Origin: SKLM01 sp964514285
Lineage (GTDB): Bacteria; Chloroflexota; Anaerolineae; B4-G1
Assembly: GCA_964514285.1 (NCBI GenBank)
Contig: CAZEQC010000008.1
Span: 1-64,000 of the forward strand
Length of the DNA: 64,000 nucleotides
Reading direction: 5' to 3'
The position numbers were made by a program, and so were the translations under genes. Under the pieces are notes generated by a model. The model was given only the letters and a program-made list of their open reading frames with translations. It was not told the DNA's origin and did not search any database. Shown here one piece after another: positions 49,698 through 58,831 of the stretch; position 1 is the first letter of the stretch, and each line of letters begins with the position of its first letter.

Positions 49698-50186
49698 TTG
49701 GACACACGCCAAGTCGTCCGCCTGCGGGTTCACGAAGGCTACTGGGGCCATGACTGGAACTGCGCCGTCACGACGCTCCGCATCCTCAGCGAGGTCTTCG
49801 ATATCTCCCTTCATCGGCAGGTGCTCGACGGGGCCCTGGGTATGCACGGGGCCGGGGGCTATCGCGCTCAGTGTGGCTTGGTGGAGGGTGCCCTTATGGC
49901 CATCGGAATCCTTGGCAAGGCCAGAGGGCTCGACGACGACGCCGTCGTGGAGGCGTGTTACCGCTTTGCCGAGGCCTTCGAGGATCGCTTCGGCAGCCTG
50001 CTCTGCCAAGAGTTGCGGCCCGAGGGATTCAGCCCCGACAATCCGCCCCACCTGTGCGAGGAACTGACGCGAAGAGCGATCCTCTTCGACATCCAGGTCA
50101 TAGGCGACGAGCTAATCAGAAAGAAGGAGAGGGAGAGAGCAGAGGGGGTGCCGACCGACCCTCTCGACCCCTACAGTGAACGATGA
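49698..50186 (+). CDS. C_GCAxxG_C_C family redox-type protein in the moa operon
   Basis: A 162-residue cytoplasmic protein matching the putative redox-active C_GCAxxG_C_C family. Cysteines in family positions are Cys22 (WNCAV), Cys59 (GAGGYRAQCGLVEGALMAIG), Cys103 (LLCQEL) and Cys120 (LCEEL). The family probably binds iron-sulfur or other metal clusters, but no function is established. The start is TTG at 49698 with GGAGGATAGGAG upstream; the ORF begins three bases after moaA and overlaps moaC by four, so it is firmly in the operon. Confidence 0.75.
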   Translation: MDTRQVVRLRVHEGYWGHDWNCAVTTLRILSEVFDISLHRQVLDGALGMHGAGGYRAQCGLVEGALMAIGILGKARGLDDDAVVEACYRFAEAFEDRFGSLLCQELRPEGFSPDNPPHLCEELTRRAILFDIQVIGDELIRKKERERAEGVPTDPLDPYSER

Positions 50187-50665
50187 GCCTTTCACACGTG
50201 GACGAAGAAGGACGCATCCGCATGGTCGGCGTGGGTCACAAACCCGACACCGTGCGTCTGGCCGTCGCCAAGGGCGAGGTACGGATGAGGTCAGAGACAC
50301 TGCGCCTCATCGCTCAGGGCGAAGCACCCAAAGGGGATGTGCTGAATACGGCGCGGATTGCCGGCATTATGGCTGCCAAACGCACCCACGAGCTTATCCC
50401 CCTCTGTCACCCCCTGCCGCTCACCAAGGTCGACGTCGATTTCGCCATCGACCCGGACGCTTCGCGAGTCGTCATCACGGCCACGGCCCGCTGCACCGGC
50501 AAGACGGGCGTGGAGATGGAGGCCCTTACTGCCGTCAGCGTCGCCGCCCTGACCGTCTACGATATGGCCAAGGCGGTTGAGAAGACGATGGAGATAGGCC
50601 GGATTCGCTTGGTGACTAAGACAGGTGGGAAGAGCGGGGACTGGGAACGTGAGGATGACGTATGA
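50183..50665 (+). CDS. moaC: Cyclic pyranopterin monophosphate synthase MoaC
   Basis: A 160-residue enzyme that turns 3',8-cyclo-GTP into cyclic pyranopterin monophosphate. Family motifs are present: AGIMAAKRTHELIPLCHPLP with the catalytic-site lysine and histidines, TGKTGVEMEALTAVSVAALT and VYDMAKAVEKTM. Normal length. Overlaps the preceding gene and moaD by four bases each. Confidence 0.97.
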   Translation: MSLSHVDEEGRIRMVGVGHKPDTVRLAVAKGEVRMRSETLRLIAQGEAPKGDVLNTARIAGIMAAKRTHELIPLCHPLPLTKVDVDFAIDPDASRVVITATARCTGKTGVEMEALTAVSVAALTVYDMAKAVEKTMEIGRIRLVTKTGGKSGDWEREDDV

Positions 50666-50955
50666 CAATGAGGAAGGAGAACGGAGGGCGAAGCGTGGAA
50701 GAGAAACTCATTCGGGTGCGGGTCAAGTTCTTCGCTGCACCGCGGCAGGCCCTGGGCACCGACGAGATCGATCTCGATATCGCAGTGGGCTCGACGGTCA
50801 AGGATCTCATCCGCGTGCTGCGGGACAGATATCCGGTCCTGGAAAGCTATACCCGCTTCCTCAACGTGGCCGTCAACCGCGCCTATGTCGGTATGCAGAC
50901 CGAACTCCACGATGGCGACGAGGTCGCCTGTCTGCCTCCGGTAGGCGGGGGGTAA
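50662..50955 (+). CDS. moaD: Molybdopterin synthase small subunit MoaD
   Basis: A 97-residue ubiquitin-like sulfur carrier that donates sulfur to molybdopterin after thiocarboxylation of its C-terminal glycine. It ends in PPVGGG, with the required Gly-Gly. VKFFAAPRQALGTDEIDLDI is the family start; the first 14 residues are an extension, and a GTG at 50695 could give a shorter start. It precedes moaE by three bases. Confidence 0.94.
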   Translation: MTMRKENGGRSVEEKLIRVRVKFFAAPRQALGTDEIDLDIAVGSTVKDLIRVLRDRYPVLESYTRFLNVAVNRAYVGMQTELHDGDEVACLPPVGGG

Positions 50956-50958
50956 GCT

Positions 50959-51414
50959 ATGAAGCTCTTTGAGATAACGACAGCGCCGCTCTCCGTCGAC
51001 GACGTCGTCGCTCGCCTCGCCCGCCCGTCCATTGGCGCCGTCACCACCTTTGTCGGGGTGGTGCGCGGCGAGACCGACGGGCGCGAGACCCGGCGACTCG
51101 AGTACGAGGCGTACCCCGAGATGGCCGAGGAGCAGCTCCAGCGGATCGGCGACGAGATCCGTCGGCGGTGGCCCACGATTCGCCAGGTGGCCATCGTCCA
51201 CCGCATCGGACACCTGCAAATCGGGGAGACCATCGTCGTCATCGCCGTATCATCCCCTCACCGTCAGGAGACCTTCGCCGCGACGCACTATGCCATCGAT
51301 CGGCTCAAGGAGATCGTGCCCATCTGGAAGAAGGAGGTCTGGAAGGACGGAGAGGCTTGGCGGAGTGAGCAGACAGAGAGCAAGCGAGCACAGGAGCAGG
51401 AGGAGAGAGAATAG
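50959..51414 (+). CDS. moaE: Molybdopterin synthase large subunit MoaE
   Basis: A 151-residue catalytic subunit of molybdopterin synthase. GAVTTFVGVVRGET is the start signature, LEYEAYPEMAEEQL and AVSSPHRQETFAA hold the substrate-binding arginine and histidine, and the active-site lysines are in PIWKKEVWKDG. The tail is charged. Its stop overlaps the GTG of moeA. Confidence 0.96.
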   Translation: MKLFEITTAPLSVDDVVARLARPSIGAVTTFVGVVRGETDGRETRRLEYEAYPEMAEEQLQRIGDEIRRRWPTIRQVAIVHRIGHLQIGETIVVIAVSSPHRQETFAATHYAIDRLKEIVPIWKKEVWKDGEAWRSEQTESKRAQEQEERE

Positions 51415-52640
51415 TGGAACCCATGCTGAGCTTGGAAGAGGCCCAAGAACGAGTACTGAGCGTGTTTGAACCGGTGGAGACGGAGTGCGTGCCCATCCTC
51501 AAAGCCGCCGGACGCGTGCTGGCCGAGGATGCCTACGCCGACGCGGATATCCCTCCCCACGCCAACTCGTCCATGGACGGCTTCGCCGTCCGGGCTGTCG
51601 ATACTGCCGCTGCTGATCCAGGCGATCCCGCCCAGCTGCGCATCATCGGTGATCTGCCCGCCGGCTACGTCCCCGAGCGGGCCGTGAAGCCCGGCACGGC
51701 CATCCGCATCATGACCGGCGCGCCGCTCCCACCGGGTGCCGATGCCGTGGTCAAGGTCGAGGATACAGAGACCCAGGATGACGCCGTGCACATCCTCACC
51801 GCAGTCGAGCCTGGCAACTACGTCCGGCCGGCCGGCGAGGACGTGCGCCAGGGCTCCCTCGTCCTCCGCCACGGGACGCGACTCCGCCCTCAGGAGATCG
51901 GCATGCTGGCTGGGCTGGGACACGAGCAGGTCACCGTGGCCCGTAAACCCCGCGTGGCGATCCTCGCCACGGGAGATGAGTTGGTGGGCATCGACGAACC
52001 TCTCCTCCCAGGCAAGATTCGCAACACCAACACCTACTCGAACGCGGCCCAGGTTCTCGAGCACGGCGGCGAGCCCATCCTCCTCGGAATCGCCCGCGAT
52101 CGCGTCGAGGAGCTGACGGCCAAGATCAGGGCCGGGCTGGATCAAGGTGTCGATCTCTTCCTCACCTCCGGCGGCGTCTCCGTCGGGGACTTTGACCTGG
52201 TGAAGGAGGTGCTGGCCACCGAGGGGCAGATGGCCTTCTGGCGTGTGCGGATGAAGCCGGGCAAGCCCCTGGCGTTCGGAGACGTCGGCGGCGTCCCGGT
52301 GCTCGGACTACCCGGCAACCCCGTGTCGGTCATGGTCTCCTTTGAGATGTTCGTCCGCCCCGCCCTTCTGAGGATGCAGGGCGCAGTGGACTGGCGCCGT
52401 CCCACCGTCGAAGCCACCCTGGTGGACGAGATCAAGCAAAAGGACGAGAGGCGCCACTTCGTCCGCGTCCACCTCGTCTGGGACGAGGGATCCTATCGCG
52501 CCTACCTCACCGGCGCCCAGGGGTCGGGCATCCTCAGCTCTATGGTCAAAGCCAACGCTCTGGCCATCATCCCTGAGGACTGGGATCACGCCCCGGCTGG
52601 AGCGCGCGTGGAGGTGATGATGCTGGAGTGTCAGAGGTGA
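51414..52640 (+). CDS. moeA: Molybdopterin molybdenumtransferase MoeA
   Basis: A 408-residue enzyme that inserts molybdate (or tungstate) into molybdopterin after adenylylation. PPHANSSMDGFAVRA, IMTGAPLPPGADAVV, NTNTYSNAAQVLEHGG and VLGLPGNPVSVMVSFEMFV are the conserved motifs. A linked MogA-like domain is not present and no mog or mobA gene is visible, so the adenylylation and nucleotide-attachment steps need genes elsewhere. GTG start with AGGAGG upstream; an in-frame ATG is at 51423. Confidence 0.96.
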   Translation: MEPMLSLEEAQERVLSVFEPVETECVPILKAAGRVLAEDAYADADIPPHANSSMDGFAVRAVDTAAADPGDPAQLRIIGDLPAGYVPERAVKPGTAIRIMTGAPLPPGADAVVKVEDTETQDDAVHILTAVEPGNYVRPAGEDVRQGSLVLRHGTRLRPQEIGMLAGLGHEQVTVARKPRVAILATGDELVGIDEPLLPGKIRNTNTYSNAAQVLEHGGEPILLGIARDRVEELTAKIRAGLDQGVDLFLTSGGVSVGDFDLVKEVLATEGQMAFWRVRMKPGKPLAFGDVGGVPVLGLPGNPVSVMVSFEMFVRPALLRMQGAVDWRRPTVEATLVDEIKQKDERRHFVRVHLVWDEGSYRAYLTGAQGSGILSSMVKANALAIIPEDWDHAPAGARVEVMMLECQR

Positions 52641-53608
52641 ATGGAGCGACGTCCGTGCGCGGCTACGGTATCGCTTTGGCCAGCACCGCCATCTGGTCCG
52701 CCTCGGCCGTCTTCATCAGCCACCTGTCCACTCGTTTCCACATGCCGCCCTTGGTGCTGGCCTTCTGGCGCGACTTCCTGGTGACGTGCACGCTTGCCGG
52801 GACCCTGATCCTCTTCGCGCCACAACACCTCCGTCTAGGCTGCCCTCCGCCCGCGCGCCGGCACGTTCCCTTCTTCATCCTCTACGGCTTCCTCCTGGCG
52901 ATCTTCAACAGTTTGTGGACCATCTCCGTGGTCCTAAACGGCCCGTCGGTGGCCACCGTCCTTGGCTACATCTCGCCCGCTTTCACCGGCCTGATTGGCT
53001 GGTACTGGTTTGACGAGCGTCTCACAGCACCGAAGATCGTAGCCATTCTTCTCAGTCTCATCGGCTGCGTCTTCGCCTCCGGCGCCAATGATCCAACGGT
53101 CTGGCAGGGCAACGCCGTGGGCATTATCCTTGGACTCGGAACCGGCTTGGTCTTCGCCTTCTACAGCCTGATGGGCAAGGCCTCCGCAAGCAAGAACATC
53201 AACCCCTGGCAGGCCACGCTCTACACCTTCGCTTTCGGCTCGGGATTCCTGTTGTTGCTCCAACGCCCTGGGACCCTCTTCTGGCTCTCTCGTCCCCTGG
53301 CCCAGGGCCCTGCCGGGTGGCGCGAGGCTGCCCTGGGTTGGGGCACCCTGCTACTGCTCGCCATCGGGCCTACCTTGGGTGGCTACGGCCTCTACACCGT
53401 CAGTCTCACGCACCTGCCGGCCTCAACGGCGAGCTTAATCCTGACCCTCGAGCCCGCCATGACGGCCGTTCTGGCCTTCTTCTTCCTGAACGAGCGTTTG
53501 ACCCAGTCTCAGCTCGTCGGCGGTGCCGTCATCCTGGCGGGCGTCTTCATCCTCCGCTTCAGCGATCGTCAAACCGTCAGAGCGCACCAGCCCGTCCTCC
53601 AGGACTAG
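52628..53608 (+). CDS. EamA/DMT-family transporter
   Basis: A 326-residue inner-membrane protein with ten predicted helices in two EamA repeats (about residues 10-150 and 165-315). Each repeat ends in the typical PAF/EPA motif (YISPAFTGLIGWYWFDERL; LEPAMTAVLAFFFLNERL). Members move amino acids or nucleotide-like metabolites, often outward. GTG at 52628 overlaps the moeA end; a second GTG at 52637 fits the overlap even better. Linked to the moe/moa operon by position only. Confidence 0.9.
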   Translation: MSEVNGATSVRGYGIALASTAIWSASAVFISHLSTRFHMPPLVLAFWRDFLVTCTLAGTLILFAPQHLRLGCPPPARRHVPFFILYGFLLAIFNSLWTISVVLNGPSVATVLGYISPAFTGLIGWYWFDERLTAPKIVAILLSLIGCVFASGANDPTVWQGNAVGIILGLGTGLVFAFYSLMGKASASKNINPWQATLYTFAFGSGFLLLLQRPGTLFWLSRPLAQGPAGWREAALGWGTLLLLAIGPTLGGYGLYTVSLTHLPASTASLILTLEPAMTAVLAFFFLNERLTQSQLVGGAVILAGVFILRFSDRQTVRAHQPVLQD

Positions 53609-53658
53609 CCAACGGATCTCTCCTTAGCCCGGCGACCCGCCCTAGGACGCTCTGAGCC

Positions 53659-53749
53659 GTCCCATGGTGGCCCAGCCCAAGGAGCTCTGGCCCACCATGG
53701 GACGCTCCGGCCCCCCTACGACGCTCGGGCTGGATTCGCAATCCAGCCC
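53659..53749. terminator. Paired hairpins between convergent genes
   Basis: Two strong inverted repeats lie between the DMT gene (+) and the small membrane protein gene (-): GTCCCATGGTGG with its complement (53659-53670 and 53692-53703), and a 10-bp perfect stem GGGCTGGATT/AATCCAGCCC with a 3-base loop (53727-53749). Neither has a T-tract, but the position suggests bidirectional termination. Confidence 0.5.
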
Positions 53750-53764
53750 ATTCCCCCCAACTAC

Positions 53765-54145
53765 CTACGCCAGCTCCTTCTCCTCCTCTTCCCTGACCAA
53801 GGCCGACAGGATCACCGACACCACGCTGACGATCAAACCGCCGAGAAAGGCAGCCCCAAAGCCGTCCACCGAATAACCCACGTTGAACCAACTCTGGGCG
53901 ATCCGCGAGGCCAACCAGAGCGTGAAGCCGTTGATCACCAAGACGAACACGCCCAACGTGAGGATGATCAGAGGACAGGTCAACAGCTTGAGGACCGGTC
54001 GCACAATCGCGTTGATCAAAGCCAAGATGATAGCCATCACAGCGTAGACCGTCCAGCCGTCGCCCTCAACCACGATGCCAGGCACCAACCACGCCGCCGC
54101 GAACAAGGCCAGGCCGGTGATTACCCAACGAACCAATAGCTTCAT
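53765..54145 (-). CDS. Phage holin family 4-like membrane protein
   Basis: A 126-residue protein with four predicted helices and no export signal other than TM1. The segment ALINAIVRPVLKLLTCPLIILTLG is the conserved core of the PF04020 family, commonly annotated phage holin family 4 or superfamily IV. It is widespread in bacteria without prophages, so it is not evidence for a phage. Its function is unknown. GGAGAC precedes the ATG. Confidence 0.88.
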   Translation of the reverse strand: MKLLVRWVITGLALFAAAWLVPGIVVEGDGWTVYAVMAIILALINAIVRPVLKLLTCPLIILTLGVFVLVINGFTLWLASRIAQSWFNVGYSVDGFGAAFLGGLIVSVVSVILSALVREEEEKELA

Positions 54146-54168
54146 GCTGTGTCTCCTTTCGCTCTACT

Positions 54169-54213
54169 GCCCGGCGGTCCTCCGCCCAGCGGTCCTCCGC
54201 CCAGCGGTCCTCC
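54169..54213. repeat. Three tandem 15-base repeats
   Basis: Three copies of the unit GCCCAGCGGTCCTCC (first copy has G for A) at 54169-54183, 54184-54198 and 54199-54213, upstream of the holin-like gene. Probable slippage repeat. Confidence 0.8.
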
Positions 54214-54304
54214 GCCCGATCGCCCTATTCTACGTTCCCAACCGTAGGAAGTTGCACCCTGTGACGTCGAAAGCTTGTCATTGCTCAAAAACGACGCTGT
54301 CGTG

Positions 54305-55441
54305 CTAGGAGGACTCTGAAACCGGCAACGTGAAGCAAACCCGCGTACCCTCCCTGAACGTGCTCTTCAGCCATATCTCCCCTCCCTGCATCCGCACTAG
54401 GTTGGATGCGATGCACAGTCCCAGGCCGCTGCCAGGCATATCGCTCGCCTTCCGGTCTTCTGATCGGTAGAATCTCTCAAACACTCTCTCTTGCTCATCA
54501 CGCCGGATGCCAATGCCGTTGTCCTCCACGGCGATCAGGACCCCGCGGCCCTCCTCCCACAGCTCAGCTCGAACGTCGATCCGCCCACCTGGCGGGGTGA
54601 ACTTGTTCGCATTGCTGATCAGATTCGAGAGTGCTTGTACCGACCGCTCTTGGTCAGCCCAGACCGCCGGCAGCCCGTCAGGAACGTCGATTCGCAACGC
54701 CTGATCCCTCGCCTCGACCTGGTTTCGCAGGCTCTCAGCCGCCTCCCTGATGATACTCGGGACGTCCACCCTGCCGAGCTCCAGCCGCAACCGCCCTGAT
54801 TCGATCCGCGCGATGTCAGAGAGGTCGGAGATCAAGAGGGCAATACGATCCGCGTTGGACCGGATAGTATCCAAGAACTCAGTCTGTGCTTCGTTTATCG
54901 GGCCCACGGTCTCCCGCGAGAGCAGATCCGTATACCCTTTGATCGATGTAATGGGCGTCCGCATTTCGTGCGAGGCCACCGACATGAACTCGCTCTTCGC
55001 CCGATCGGACGCCTCTGCTGCCTCTTTCGCCTCGCGCAAGGCGTCCTCGATCCGCTTGCGTTCGGTCACATCCTGGAAGAACAAGTAGCAGCCCATCGGC
55101 TCGCCCGCCCGATCGCAGCGTGACGACAGTTGCACCTCAAAAACCTGCTCCCTGCTACCCTCGCCGACCACGATCTCTTTGGACCCTTCTTCCGATCCCT
55201 CCAGAAGATCGATCAAGTCCGATCGCCCACCAAGCAACTCCGAGGCGGGCCGACCGACCACATCCTTCATCGGTAAGCCCACGATCCTTTCAGCCGCCGG
55301 ATTGATATCCAGGACGCGTTTCTCACCGTCCAAGATGATCAAACCGTGTTCCATCGCCTCAATGACGGCGTCCCTCGCCGCACCTAAGACATCCGATAGA
55401 TCCGAGAGTCCTCTCTCTGAAGTCATCCGCTCTGAGGTCAT
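54305..55441 (-). CDS. PAS-domain sensor histidine kinase
   Basis: A 378-residue cytoplasmic kinase without membrane helices. A PAS domain (about residues 22-135) is followed by a HisKA domain with the phosphoacceptor in SHEMRTPITSIKGY and a complete HATPase domain: N box NLISNANKFT, G1 VEDNGIGI, G2 GSGLGLCIAS. No response regulator lies next to it, so it is an orphan. The start is uncertain between two ATGs 15 bases apart (55441 and 55426). The PAS ligand is unknown. Confidence 0.92.
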   Translation of the reverse strand: MTSERMTSERGLSDLSDVLGAARDAVIEAMEHGLIILDGEKRVLDINPAAERIVGLPMKDVVGRPASELLGGRSDLIDLLEGSEEGSKEIVVGEGSREQVFEVQLSSRCDRAGEPMGCYLFFQDVTERKRIEDALREAKEAAEASDRAKSEFMSVASHEMRTPITSIKGYTDLLSRETVGPINEAQTEFLDTIRSNADRIALLISDLSDIARIESGRLRLELGRVDVPSIIREAAESLRNQVEARDQALRIDVPDGLPAVWADQERSVQALSNLISNANKFTPPGGRIDVRAELWEEGRGVLIAVEDNGIGIRRDEQERVFERFYRSEDRKASDMPGSGLGLCIASNLVRMQGGEIWLKSTFREGTRVCFTLPVSESS

Positions 55442-55492
55442 ACCTTACTCAGCCCTTTCTCTACCGCCCGTCATCCCTACGCTGACCCTCTC

Positions 55493-55897
55493 TTACACCA
55501 CCATTGATCGCTGCTCTCCATCATCCCAAGCCGGGTCATCGAACCTCTGAATCTCAAGCAAGTATCCATTCGGGTCCCGCAAGAAGCAATGGTAGATGCC
55601 ATAGTCGGGGTTGAACGCTGGCTCCTTCTCGAACAACACGCCCTGGTCACGAAGGTGGAGATACCAACGGTCGACCTCCTGGCTGATGATGGTCAGAATG
55701 ACGCCCCTCGGATGCTCTGCAGCATCCGTCCGTTCACAGAAACCGAGAAAGCCTCGCTCGGCAACCCGGTAGATGCGGCAATCCCCCTGATCCAGGGCCA
55801 GTTGGAGACCCAGCACATCCTCGTAGAAACGAGCCGTCGATGCTAGGTCGCGCGTGTAGAGAAACGTTATCTGATGCTCAATCGGCGGGTGGGACAT
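55493..55897 (-). CDS. VOC/glyoxalase-fold protein
   Basis: A 134-residue vicinal oxygen chelate protein with the paired beta-alpha-beta-beta-beta units. ITFLYTRDLASTARFYEDVLG and FLRDPNGYLLEIQRF are the usual motifs; a metal-binding His near the start (EHQITF) and Glu in LLEIQ are present. The reaction is unknown. The ATG at 55897 has AAAGGAGG upstream; the frame opens further upstream without support. Confidence 0.88.
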   Translation of the reverse strand: MSHPPIEHQITFLYTRDLASTARFYEDVLGLQLALDQGDCRIYRVAERGFLGFCERTDAAEHPRGVILTIISQEVDRWYLHLRDQGVLFEKEPAFNPDYGIYHCFLRDPNGYLLEIQRFDDPAWDDGEQRSMVV

Positions 55898-55931
55898 AGA
55901 ACGACCTCCTTTCATCTCCTTAGATAAGGAC

Positions 55932-56816
55932 TTACCCAAGAACATACATCACCATCACAATGCTGACACCCCAGAGCAGAATATCTACCTGCAACGCTCG
56001 GTCAGAGAACACGATCTCCTCCGGGGCACCTCCCAGCTCTTTGACGTGCATCAGGTACAGATAGCGAAAGATACCGTACAGCACGAATGGAATCGTCAGC
56101 ATCATCGTGTGGTTTTGTGGCAGATTCGGCGCCGAAAACGTGTAGAGCGCATAAGCCACCAATGTCGACGCCGTGACGATGCTGATGATGTGGTCCAGCA
56201 GCGACAAGTTGTATTGCCGAAGCGCCTCACGATGCCCCGCGGCGTTCTCCCTTAGCAGAACCAGCTCGTGACGCCGCTTGCCAAAGCCGATCAAGAGCGC
56301 CAAAAGCGTCATGCAGACGTAAAGCCAGGGAGAGAACCGTTCTGCATCCACCAGCGGCACCCCTGCCGCGACGCGCAGCAGGAAACCACTCGCCACCAGC
56401 ATCACGTCGATGATCACCAGGTCCTTAAGCCAAAACGAATAGGCGATCTGAACCAGCAGGTAGCCAGCCAGGATCGCACCCAGCCAAACATCAAGCACGA
56501 ATCCTAAAGGCAAGGCGATCAATGGAATGATCAAAGCCGCGACCCTCGCCGTGCCAACGCCCAACGCCCCGGAGGCCAGTGGGCGATGACGCTTCCGCGG
56601 ATGGTTCCGGTCCTTCTCGATGTCGGCCAGATCGTTGATAATGTATACCGTTCCCGACGTCAGACACAGGAGCACAAATCCCGCAGCCGTCCGGGCCAGG
56701 TAATGAAGCTCAAATAACTTCTCATCGAAAACCAGGGGGGCAAAGACGAACACATTCTTGAACCACTGCTTGGGCCGCATGGTCTTGATCAAGCCGATGA
56801 GTGTACCCTTCCTCAT
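55932..56816 (-). CDS. UbiA-family prenyltransferase, decaprenyl-phosphate phosphoribosyltransferase-like
   Basis: A 294-residue inner-membrane enzyme with about eight helices. The aspartate-rich motif NDLADIEKDRNHPRKRHRPL and the MRPKQWFKNVFVFAPL N-terminus match the group that contains DPPR synthase (UbiA of mycobacteria), which moves phosphoribose from PRPP to polyprenyl phosphate for cell-surface arabinose chains. A quinone-type prenyltransferase is less likely. The ATG at 56816 overlaps the TGA of the AOR gene by one base, so it is translationally coupled to that gene; this pairing has no clear logic. Confidence 0.85.
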   Translation of the reverse strand: MRKGTLIGLIKTMRPKQWFKNVFVFAPLVFDEKLFELHYLARTAAGFVLLCLTSGTVYIINDLADIEKDRNHPRKRHRPLASGALGVGTARVAALIIPLIALPLGFVLDVWLGAILAGYLLVQIAYSFWLKDLVIIDVMLVASGFLLRVAAGVPLVDAERFSPWLYVCMTLLALLIGFGKRRHELVLLRENAAGHREALRQYNLSLLDHIISIVTASTLVAYALYTFSAPNLPQNHTMMLTIPFVLYGIFRYLYLMHVKELGGAPEEIVFSDRALQVDILLWGVSIVMVMYVLG

Positions 56817-58708
56817 CACACACCACTCCGCTCCAAAGACTCGGCTAGCCAACCGAGCTCCAGCTCTTGGAGCTTGGCCCGTGTCGGGCGCCCCCGGTCG
56901 TCCCAACCCGCCATCTGGTAGTAGAGCGCCTTCGCAGCCTCGAAATCCGCCGCTTCGATCACAATCCCGTCGCTCGGCCCACCCCTCAGCGGAACCGTCA
57001 TCTTAGCGGGGAGTGTGTCCGCCTCCGCGCCGACACCTTCCCGGGCGTTGAATGCTCGCAGCATAGTCAAACGTCGCTCACCCACCTTCATCAGCTCCCA
57101 GAGGCTCACCCCCCAGCCGGTGACCGCCCGCACCAGGTCCACCAGCTGGTTGGCGTCGTAGAGCTGAAAGGACGGGCCCCAGACGAACTGGCAGACTGTG
57201 ACACTGTCCACGAGGCTGTTCCACCGCTGCGTGTAGACGGCAAAACGCACCTTCTCCGCATTCAACGTCCTCAAGGGCTGGGGGTCCCGCAGATCCAGCT
57301 GAGCCATTCGATCGGGATAGCCACCATAGGTCGGATCATGCTGATGAGACTCATGATCGGCGCCAAAGGGATTGACCCCATAGATCAAGGCCAGGCTCCG
57401 CTTCAATTGGGGCATGTGGGCCGGGAACTCATGCTTCTTCGCTGCGACCACCAGGTCTTCGCCGACGCCCAGCGCCTCCGCCGCCCGTGTCGATCCTTCG
57501 CCCAGCAGCTTACCAAATCCCTTGCGCTCCCCGATACGCTTCACCATCTCCGTCAGGGCCTCGGCGTTGCCGAAGCGTAGCTCAACGCCTTCGGTCTCCT
57601 CCGGTCCAATCAGCCCTCGTTCGTAACAGTCCATCGCCCAGGCGATCGTCGCCCCGCACGAGATCGTGTCCATTCCGTACATATTGCACAGCTGATTCGC
57701 GTAGGCGATGGCTTCCAGATCGGAGACGCCACAATACGACCCCATAGTGGCCAGTGTCTCGTACTCCGGGCCTCCATAGCGCGGATCGAGATCGTAACGC
57801 CCCTCTCGGGATTCGACCACCCGCTTGCAGCGGACGACACATCCATAGCAGGTATCGCGCTCCTTGAGGATTGTATCCGCCATGCGTTGTCCGCTGATCG
57901 CCTCAGCGCCTTCGAACACGCCGCTGGACCAATTGCGTGTCGGCAGACCTCCCACCCTCTGCTGCGCAGTGACCGTCTGAGCGGTCCCCAGCAGACCAAG
58001 ACCGTAAACGTCCGAGGTCTCGAAGTGCTCAGCGCCCCACTTCGCCAAAGCCCTCACGCCCTCCCGATCTGCCCATTCCGGGCGGCTATGCCCTCGAACG
58101 GCGACCGCCTTCAGGTTCTTCGAGGCCATCACCAGCCCCATGCCCGTGCGGCCGTTCGCTCGGTTAGCGTAGTTGATCAAGGCGCTAAAGCGTACGCCTC
58201 TCTCGGCTGCTGGTCCACACTGCAGGACTTGCACACGATCGTCATCGAGCTCTTCCCGGAGCATGTCCTCCACTTCAGCCGTAAACGCTCCCCACAGATG
58301 CTCACCATCCCGCAGCTCGGCCTCCCCATCCTCGATCCACAGATAGAGAGGTCGTTCGGCCTTTCCTCGGATCACAACCCCATCAAAGCCCGCGAACTTG
58401 AGCTCTGCCGGCCAAAACCCCCCGGCCTGAGCATCGCCAACGAGGCCCGTCTCAGGCGACTTGGCGGTGGCAACCACGCGAGACTGCCCGGACACCGACG
58501 CCCCGACCACGACCCCCGTCATCAGACAGAGGGTATTCTCCGGGCCAAGCGCATCCGCGCCGGGAGGCGTCTGCTTGAGGAGGTAGTAGGCCCCCATCGC
58601 GCTCCCACCCAGGTACTTGCGGTAGAATCTCTCATCAGGTTGTTCGACGGTCAGCTCCTCCGTCGTCAGATCGACGTGAAGGATCCGACCTTGGTATCCA
58701 TAGGGCAT
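56816..58708 (-). CDS. Tungsten-type aldehyde ferredoxin oxidoreductase (AOR family)
   Basis: A 630-residue soluble enzyme of the AOR family, which oxidises aldehydes to acids with ferredoxin as acceptor and holds a tungsto-bispterin cofactor. The iron-sulfur ligands are Cys287, Cys290, Cys294 and Cys506 (DTCYGCVVRC; VTVCQF). Pterin-binding glycine-rich segments are seen at YRKYLGGSAMGAY, PETGLVGDAQAGGFW and ANRANGRTGMG. The specific aldehyde is not apparent. Its need for tungsten fits the tungstate import and cofactor genes at 40-53 kb. A good ribosome site (GAGAGGAG) precedes the ATG. Confidence 0.94.
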   Translation of the reverse strand: MPYGYQGRILHVDLTTEELTVEQPDERFYRKYLGGSAMGAYYLLKQTPPGADALGPENTLCLMTGVVVGASVSGQSRVVATAKSPETGLVGDAQAGGFWPAELKFAGFDGVVIRGKAERPLYLWIEDGEAELRDGEHLWGAFTAEVEDMLREELDDDRVQVLQCGPAAERGVRFSALINYANRANGRTGMGLVMASKNLKAVAVRGHSRPEWADREGVRALAKWGAEHFETSDVYGLGLLGTAQTVTAQQRVGGLPTRNWSSGVFEGAEAISGQRMADTILKERDTCYGCVVRCKRVVESREGRYDLDPRYGGPEYETLATMGSYCGVSDLEAIAYANQLCNMYGMDTISCGATIAWAMDCYERGLIGPEETEGVELRFGNAEALTEMVKRIGERKGFGKLLGEGSTRAAEALGVGEDLVVAAKKHEFPAHMPQLKRSLALIYGVNPFGADHESHQHDPTYGGYPDRMAQLDLRDPQPLRTLNAEKVRFAVYTQRWNSLVDSVTVCQFVWGPSFQLYDANQLVDLVRAVTGWGVSLWELMKVGERRLTMLRAFNAREGVGAEADTLPAKMTVPLRGGPSDGIVIEAADFEAAKALYYQMAGWDDRGRPTRAKLQELELGWLAESLERSGV

Positions 58709-58749
58709 ACTCCTCTCTCCTCTCCGTCTAGCACATCCTGATCAACCAC

Positions 58750-58771
58750 CCGCGGAAGACCGCATCCGCGG
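58750..58771 (-). terminator. Hairpin between the recombinase and AOR genes
   Basis: Two copies of the self-complementary hexamer CCGCGG (58750-58755, 58766-58771) can pair across a 10-base loop. It lies downstream of the recombinase gene on the minus strand. Weak evidence for termination. Confidence 0.3.
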
Positions 58772-58831
58772 TCAGTCGCAAGGAGTCTTAGTAACCATTC
58801 AACTCGTGTTCCGCTGCCACAAACCGCTGTC

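Noticed and set aside
53765..54145. A prophage holin
   Set aside because: The family name is misleading; no lysin, capsid or other phage genes are near.
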